Positions 57,373 through 64,000 of a DNA stretch of 64,000 nucleotides are shown piece by piece. Source of the DNA: Cannabis sativa (taxonomy: Eukaryota > Streptophyta > Magnoliopsida > Rosales > Cannabaceae); assembly GCF_029168945.1 (NCBI RefSeq), contig NC_083610.1, positions 76,685,580-76,749,579 on the forward strand, written 5' to 3'. The notes under the pieces are model-generated. The model saw nothing but the letters and a program-made list of their open reading frames with translations, made no database searches and was not told the origin of the DNA. A program made the position numbers and the translations under genes. The first letter of the stretch is position 1. Each line of letters begins with the position of its first letter.

Positions 57373-59440
57373 CATGTGTAATTTCTAGGTTGGTCTGTCT
57401 TCATTGTTGTTCAGCTGGGATTCTTGTACTGGCTCTAGGTTGTCCTTTAAGCTACTTTCTTCTTTGCCTGTGCACTCAACTACAAAGTTTGCCAATGCTT
57501 GTCCTTTGACTGTTGTTCGGGGTTGAAAGATTATTTCATATTGACCAAACTCTACTGCCTATTTGAGTAACCGTCCAAACGCGTCAGGTTTTTGTAATAC
57601 TTGGCATAATGGTTTGTCAGTGTATACCCGAATAGGATGAGCCTGGAAGTAGGGCTTTCACTTCCTTGTTGCTAAAATTAGGCAGTAAGTAAGCTTTTCT
57701 ATCAATGGGTACCGTCCTTCAGCTTCAACAAGTCTTTTGCTGATATAATAGATTAGATGTTGGACGTTGTTTTCTTCTCTGATCAGCACGACACTCACAG
57801 TATATTTTGTAACAGCTAAGTATATTCCTAATTCTTCTCTGTCCAGGGGTTTTGAGAGTACATGAGGTTTTGCAAGTTGTCTCTTTAGTTCTTGAAAGGC
57901 ATTGTCGCATTCCTCCGTCCATTTCAATTTCTTGTTACCTCAAAGGATGTTGAAGAAAGGAACACACTTGTCTGTTGACTTTGAAACAAATCTACTGAGT
58001 GCGGCTATCTGACTAGTTAAGTTTTGGACTTCTTTAGTTTTTTTTGGCGATTACATATCCAGGAGGGCTTAAATTTTTCTGGATTTGCTTTGATACCTCG
58101 GGCATTAACAATAAAACTAAGAAACTTACCTGAGCTGACTCCAAAGGAGCACTTTAAGGGATTGAATTTCATGTTGTATTTTTTGAGGATTTTGAAGCAC
58201 TCGTCCAGGTCATCTATATGCCCCCTAGCCTTCCTGAATTTGACGAGCATGTCATCCACGTATACTTTCATATTTTGTCCAATCTAGTCTTTAAACATTT
58301 GATTCACCAACCTTTGGTAGGTAGCTCCAGCATTCTTTAGACCAAACGACATGACCTTGTAATAGGACAGACCCATATCTGTTTGGAAAATTTTATGTTC
58401 TTGGCCTGGTGGATGCAATCTAATTTGATTATACCCCAAATAGACGTCCATAAAGCTTAGGATCTCATGCCCGACTGTTGCATCCACGAGTTGATCTATT
58501 CTTCGAAGTGGAAAACAGTCTTTGGGGCATGCCTTATTGAGATCGGTAAAATCAATACATACTCACCATTTTTTGTTGGGCTTGGGTACCAGTACGGGGT
58601 TAGCTACCCAAGCCGGGTAGAAAGCTTCGATGATGAACTTGTTATTACACAACTTTTCTACCTCTTATTTTAATGCTTGTGCCCGTTCTTTGTCTAATAA
58701 TCTTCTTTTTTATTGAACATGATAGAAGTTCGGATCAATGTTTAGGGCGTGAGATATTACAGAAGGATTGATACCGACCATGTCCTCGTGTGACGAGGAA
58801 AAAATGTCTAGGTTTGCTCTTAGAAATTTTATTAAGGCTAATTTTACTTCGAGCAACAAACCTTTGCCAATTTTGAGTTTCCTGGTCAGGACATTTGGGT
58901 CGATTTCTATCTCTTCCAATTATTCTACTGGCCCCACATTTGTATTTGGTTCCCCAAGTCAGGGATCAACATCTTCGTCCCCGCCTTGGGAAACTTCCTA
59001 CTGAGCAGTACTTTTCCCCTTGTCCAAACTTTGGCCGGAGGAATTCTCTTTTTTGACCTTGGTCAGGGCAAGGTTATAACATTCTCGTGCAACTTTTTGA
59101 TTCCCTTTTAGGCACCCTACCCCATTCTTTATTGGGAACTTGATGCACAAATGAAAAACTAAAGTGACAAATTTCAATTCATATAGGGCTGGTCGGCCTA
59201 ACATGACGTTAAAAGCAAATGGAACATCAATTATCAGGAATTGTGCCATCACAGTCATGCTCTTCGGAGCTTGCCCAACATTGAGGGGTAAATGGATTTG
59301 CCCCAAAGGTGCAACACTTTGGGTAGAAAAACCATACACCAATTGAGTACATGGGATTAAATCTTTAAGTTGGAGCCCCATATTCACGTATGTTGTCTTA
59401 AACAAAATGTTTGAAGAGGCTCTATTATCTGTAAAGACCG
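57373..59440 (-). pseudogene. Ty3/gypsy protease, RT and RNase H relic, 5' half of the split element
   Basis: On the - strand from high to low coordinates: a retropepsin-like region with FLIIDVPFAFNVMLGRPAL (59405-58998), an RT entry region with NPSVISHALNIDP (58919-58710), RT with FMDVYLGYNQIRLHPPGQE and MSFGLKNAGATYQRLVN (58487-58284), then YVDDMLVK and MKFNPLKCSFGVSSGKFL (58271-58017), and RNase H with WTEECDNAFQELKRQL and EAEGRYPLIEKL (57927-57658). The end FGQYEIIFQPRTTVKGQALA leads into the part at 47831. Several frameshifts and stops break it. Order PR-RT-RH-second RNase H and the motif style fit Tat-lineage elements. gag and the 5' LTR are missing beyond 59440. Confidence 0.88.
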
Positions 59441-60907
59441 CTTAGTTTAAATTTGGAAATTAGCAGATAAGTAAGGTTTAACTATGAATTAGTCATTAAT
59501 TCTCAATTATTAATTTATGATGATTTATTTGAATTCAAAATGCATTTTATATGTCATATATAGAAATTTTATATTTTTGCATGTTCAGTGCCCGGCAACA
59601 TTGGAACGCGGTGTATGGCTCAGTAGAATCACATCTTGGTATTTTAGAATAGCGGGGCGGTATTGTTAGATATTGGAAATGTTGAGATTAGTCGGGAATT
59701 TAGAATTTTCCAAAATACCCTTAGTACCCTTTTAAGTCAATTTAATGTGAGAGGGCAAAAAGGTCATTTTTCCCATATATGCTTTGTTTTTTTGTGGATT
59801 TTTAATTAAATTATTAATCTGATTTTTCTAGCTTTGTATGGCTGAAACAATTTAATAAAATAAGGAAAATCAATTATTTTATTCATTTATGCCAAAATCA
59901 AAAGTTAGACAAAAGTTTGCATTTCACTCTCAAGTTGTCTCTCTCTTTCGAAACCCTCAAAACCAGCTGGGATTGCTGTGTTTTTCTCATTCTTCTTGTC
60001 GATTCCAGCAGATTTTAAGGGATTTTGAACTCTTGGTAAGCTTTTGACTTTGTCTTCTTGAGTGTCTTGAATTGTAAGTAAGTAAAAGTTGCATGCTTTG
60101 AGGTTTTGCTTGCTGTAGCTGCTGTTAATGTTTAGTGTTGTTATTTGAAGCTTAAATATGTTTAGTTATGTGGATTCAAGCACGTTTTGTTGATTCTGTG
60201 TTTGGGTGGGTTTTGTTGCCTTGAAAATGTTCTCTAGGGTGTATAGAACAGGTCTGGAAAGTTTGAATTGGATTGGGGTTGATTTGGTCGAGTTATGAAA
60301 TTTTTTGGTAATTCCTGCACTGAACCGGAATTCATGTTTAGAGAGGTCTGTAGGAACCGGAATTCCAGTTGGCTTCCAGGAATTTTTCCGAGAACCGGAA
60401 TTCCAGTTGGGGAACCGGTCTATCGGTTGGGGCAATTTTGGGAACCCTAGTTTTTCCCATTTTTGTGTTATTTAGGGTATTGCCATGTTATTCATCGATA
60501 GGAAAACTTTTAGTTTCAAGTTTAAGTCCCCAGGAAGTGATTTAGCGTGTCGCTTATCAGTGTTGTGATTGATGTGGTTTAGGAGCTTGTGATTCGCCGA
60601 GTAGATTGTTCCACTTAGGTTGACTGGCACACCTGAATTCAGAATCGAGGTAAGATTAGTTTAACAGTATGCATATGTATTTACATGTTTAGCGTGCATG
60701 TTAGTAAGCCTGTTAGATTACATTAGATATGTATGTTGGCTTTCGTACTATCCGACAGTATCACATCGGTACGACTAAAGTATGACTAGCGTACCGAGTA
60801 TAGGCTGATATTATGGTCGATAGTACCGTAATATTTGACAATATCACATCGGTACGTCTAGAGTATGACTAGAGTACCGAGTATAGGCTGATACAGTATC
60901 ACATCAG
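59441..60907. repeat. Gypsy LTR or leader-like sequence with internal repeats
   Basis: No gene. The text has the look of a plant gypsy LTR: GTGCCCGGCAACATTGG, a stretch with AAAGGTCATTTTTCCC, a CTCTCTCTTTCGAAACCC leader and later TATCACATCGGTACG repeats. Short GGAACCGGAATTCCAGTTGG units occur three times at 60330-60420. Family assignment is uncertain. It is cut at its right edge by the copia-type LTR. Confidence 0.45.
60745..60905. repeat. Imperfect tandem repeat, about 90 bp period
   Basis: TATCACATCGGTACG.CTA.AGTATGACTAG.GTACCGAGTATAGGCTGATA, in pieces, occurs at about 60756 and again at about 60841. A third partial unit TATCACATCA ends at 60906, where the next LTR begins. Confidence 0.8.
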
Positions 60908-62758
60908 TTTTGGGTTTTATGCCCTAAATAAAACTCATTTCATATAATCAGATTTACTTATTAATAAAGATCAGAAATAACATTTTATGTTGCATGGTTC
61001 ACATGATTTATTTCATGATTATATGTATATAATGTATGAATTCCTTTTAAGTCCAGAACATATGTGTTTGTTAAAGATTATAGTGTTGTCAGTACAGTGG
61101 AATATAATCTTTATTATATGTTCAAAAGTTTATTCCCTGATTTGTCAGAACACTGGATTTAGACTGACATGGTATAATCAGCGATAGGTATTCTTACACC
61201 TTGGAAAAGTGTTATGTCCTTTCCAGGACATTGGCAAAGTTTACCAGTATCGGATGTATGGAGTATACATCGGAAGGGACCGATATTGAACTTTGATTAG
61301 ATATGTTAAAAGTTACCGTAATATCTATTCAATTCAATATCACCTGTTGATCCTAGATCAAATGATCTCAATCCTTATATGGTTAGGCTCAATCTAAAGA
61401 GTGTTATACGTGTTCTTTGATTTGTTAGTTAAGCCTAGTTTTGTGTCAGGGTAATACATACATTTTGGGAACACGGTAATGCAATTGAGTGGGAGCGCTA
61501 ACATAAATATGGAATCTATAGCTTCTATTTGGCAAATAGAAGTAAAGGATGATTTCCTTCGAGCTTAACCAAACGAAGATAAATGGTGGAGATCTCATTT
61601 CACTTAGGTGAAATATCATTTATACAGGGTTAAGTGTTTTAAGGATAAAATACATTGAAGGTGTAGCGGTAACAGTAGTGCCTTTTCAATGTAGATCATC
61701 TATATAGAGGATCATTGATCACATTAGGGTTATAACAATGGATAACTAATGACGTGTCTATATCATGGAACATATAGAGCGTTCTATATGTCTGAGAGTG
61801 CAATTCCAAGCTCTAAGTGTGGATTCAATGAGGAATTAATAAGTTAGGGAATTTACTTGGTAAATTCGGTTCGAATTATTGGAAGCTCGGTTATATAGAC
61901 CCATGGTCCCCATACTAGTTGAGACCATACTGCTTGTAAGACTCAGTTAATTGATTTTAATTAATCAATTATAATTCTAAAAGTTAGACTATGTCTACTT
62001 CATGAATTTTCACTAAGCAAGGGCGAAATTGTAAAGAAAAGAGATTTTAGGTTTATTTATTGATTAAGAGACTTTATATGTCTAAATTAATAAATACATT
62101 AAATGGCAATATTATTTAATAATTATTTTCAAGTTATTAAATAATTAGAATTGGCATTTAAATGGTTAAATTAGAGAATTGGCATTTTTGAGAAAATAGG
62201 AATGGAAAATAACAAAATGGGAAAGTTGCAAAGTGAGGCCCAATACCCTTTGTATGACCGGCCCTATGCATAGGAAATTCCATTTGTAGTTTCCATTATT
62301 TTAATACCATACAATTCTAACCTAAACCTATAGGGTTTTCTATAAATAGAAAGTGTTGGCTTGAGGAAACATACACACATCTTTGATCACTTTGTTTCTC
62401 TCAGAAAAAGCCTCACACGCCTGTCTCTCTTCTTCTCTCTAAATTTCAAAACTTTGAGTGAATGAGTAGTGCCCACACACATCAAGTGGTATCTCAATCA
62501 TAGTATGTAAGACTATGGAATTTCTGCATCAAAGAAGGAGAAAAGAATATCCAGATTCAGATCTTGGTGATGCTCTGCTACAGAAAGGAATCAAGGGCTA
62601 GAGATCTGAACGGAAGGAGTCATATTATTCCGCTGCACCCACTGTAAGGTTTTCTAAACTTTATATGTGTTTATTTTCGTTGTTTTAGAATTCATATTAG
62701 GTTGTTAATCCAACATACTTGTTAGTAAATCTAGATCCTAGTAAAATAATTTCCAACA
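60908..62758 (+). repeat. 5' LTR (about 1851 bp) of a copia-type element running off the window
   Basis: It matches the - strand LTR at 43781-45642 over its length. It ends TTTCCAACA followed by a primer site, so it is a 5' LTR. The start is set by alignment (TTTTGGGTTTTATGCCC versus TGTTGGATTTTGTGCCC), so the first bases seem mutated. TTCTATAAATAGAAAG at about 62339 is a good TATA box, followed by a CT-rich leader. Confidence 0.8.
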
Positions 62759-62760
62759 AG

Positions 62761-62777
62761 TGGCACCAGAGCCATGG
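62761..62777 (+). promoter_or_regulatory. Primer binding site of the right-hand copia-type element
   Basis: TGGCACCAGAGCCATGG differs from the common tRNA-Met site TGGTATCAGAGCCATGG at two bases and lies two bases after the LTR. Confidence 0.8.
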
Positions 62778-64000
62778 TAATGATTTACTTTCATGTAATA
62801 TGAATTAAAACGATGATTTGCATGTTTTTGTGTTGATTTGGATGGTTTCATGTTGGTTTATGTGCTTATGTAATGAATGTTAATGTTGTACGAAATTTTT
62901 CCATGAAATATATTTTTTCAATTTTTGAAAATATTTTATTTGGATTCCTTGTGAAAAATTAAGCAATTTTGTTTTTTACGGAACTCGATTCCGATAAAAA
63001 TTGAGAAGGTTATGAATTTTGGAAAATCGGGATTTCGGGTATGCATGGGTGCTCAATCGCGAGCACCAGGCACTCGGTGCAGCTCCCCTTGTCCGCGCGC
63101 GTAGGAGGCTGCGTGCAGCCTCCTGGGCTGCCTTCCCCAAAAGTGCGATTTTTTGGAATTTTTTCCCAAAAATCCAATTTTTCCATGGGATTGTTTCCCA
63201 AAATTCATTTTTCCATTTTTAAATATTTCTAAATTGAAATGTTTCCAATTTTAAATATTTTCAATTTGGAATTTTTCCAATTTTTAAATATTTCTATTTT
63301 GGAATGTTTCTAATTTTAAATATTTCCTATTATGGTCAGATTTAAAATTTTGTTAACTTCTTTAATATTTATTTATTATTTAATTATAAGATTAGATATT
63401 TTGATATTTAAGATATTTTAAATTAAAAGATAACTTTGTCTTTTTATTTAAAATCTTATATTAAAATTATCTTATATGACAAATTAAATAATTAATAAAT
63501 TTGAAATTAACATAGATATTTTTATAGATATACTTACCATAATGTTTTTCAAATTCAAAAATTTGTTATTTTGTTAAATATTTAATTATTTATAAATTAT
63601 AAGTATAAAAATGATAATTTTTTCTATATATATCATTTTTTTTCTTATTAGAAATTTATAAATCATATCTTAAATATTTAAATAACATAGATATTTTTGT
63701 AGAGATTTGAATATTGCTTAATTTGAGATATTTTGACATATAATTATGGTAATTATTATTCATTTATTATTTTATTCCTAAAATAATAATTATCTAACCA
63801 AATTATTTTAAAATTGGTTTATTTTATTAAATTATAAGATCTAGAAGTGATATTGAAGATTCTTTCCTTTCAAATCATTGATCTTATTAGATATTTATTT
63901 TGATTCAAATAAACCTAGATATTTTAAAATTAGTTTCCTTTATTTGGTTAGTTTAAGAATAATAATTTAATTATATTAATATCTTATTTCACATCTGTTA
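62778..64000 (+). other. Leader of the right-hand copia-type element, no coding sequence before the window end
   Basis: AT-rich untranslated sequence with a short GC-rich island at about 63040-63145 (CGCGCGCGTAGGAGGCTGCG) and repeated TTTTAAATATTTC blocks at 63215-63330. No gag start is reached. Confidence 0.55.

Noticed and set aside
63010..63232. Short frames on both strands in the leader of the last element
   Set aside because: They come from the GC-rich island and from TTTTCCCAAAA-type repeats; no gag motif is present.
1..64000. tRNA, rRNA or organelle-derived genes
   Set aside because: No cloverleaf with conserved T-loop, rRNA core or plastid/mitochondrial gene was recognised by eye; tRNA-like stretches are retroelement primer sites. 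A tRNAscan run would settle it.

Overview
The window is nuclear DNA of a flowering plant, most likely a eudicot; nothing in it fixes the genus. The signs are AT-rich intergenic DNA, GT-AG introns, plant-specific families (an LRR-XII-like receptor kinase, a DUF4057 protein, a Pumilio protein, a fibrillin fragment) and dense nested plant transposons. I recognise three intact host genes: an LRR receptor kinase (+, 15664-19037, one intron), a PUF RNA-binding protein (-, 19643-23366, five exons) and a DUF4057 protein (-, 36670-39329, five exons). The rest is mobile DNA or AT-rich spacer. The host genes do not form a pathway and are not co-regulated in any visible way.

Layout. 213-14872: an LTR retrotransposon on the - strand with 252-bp LTRs that differ at one base and are flanked by the 5-bp duplication AATCT. 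Its own coding capacity is reduced to a broken copia RNase H stub. Inside it lies a decayed CACTA (En/Spm) transposon on the + strand (2675 to about 11975), which carries a captured, intronless-looking piece of a plastid fibrillin (PAP) gene. 14878-23830: the receptor kinase and the Pumilio gene, tail to tail. 23830-36600: AT-rich DNA with relics of hAT-like, MULE-like, copia and LINE elements. 36670-39329: the DUF4057 gene. 39850-47280: relics of a family with LTRs of about 1.85 kb, one copy hit by a hAT-like MITE with a perfect 8-bp target duplication.

47281-59440: a Ty3/gypsy relic (protease, RT, RNase H, second RNase H) split by a young 9.5-kb SIRE-type Ty1/copia element at 47837-57367. 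That element has 732-bp LTRs, the duplication CCGTC, a tRNA-Met primer site and a polypurine tract. Its gag and pol are in one frame broken by a single TAG, and an extra env-position ORF of the plant transposon-protein type is broken by a single TAA. 59441-64000: a gypsy LTR-like piece, then a 1.85-kb LTR on the + strand with its primer site and leader, running off the window.

No rRNA, tRNA or CRISPR array was recognised. I found no new multi-gene system. The most unusual objects are the young but non-coding 14.7-kb retrotransposon with its CACTA and fibrillin cargo, and the SIRE element with two single in-frame stops. Exon borders were derived by hand from splice signals and family conservation.
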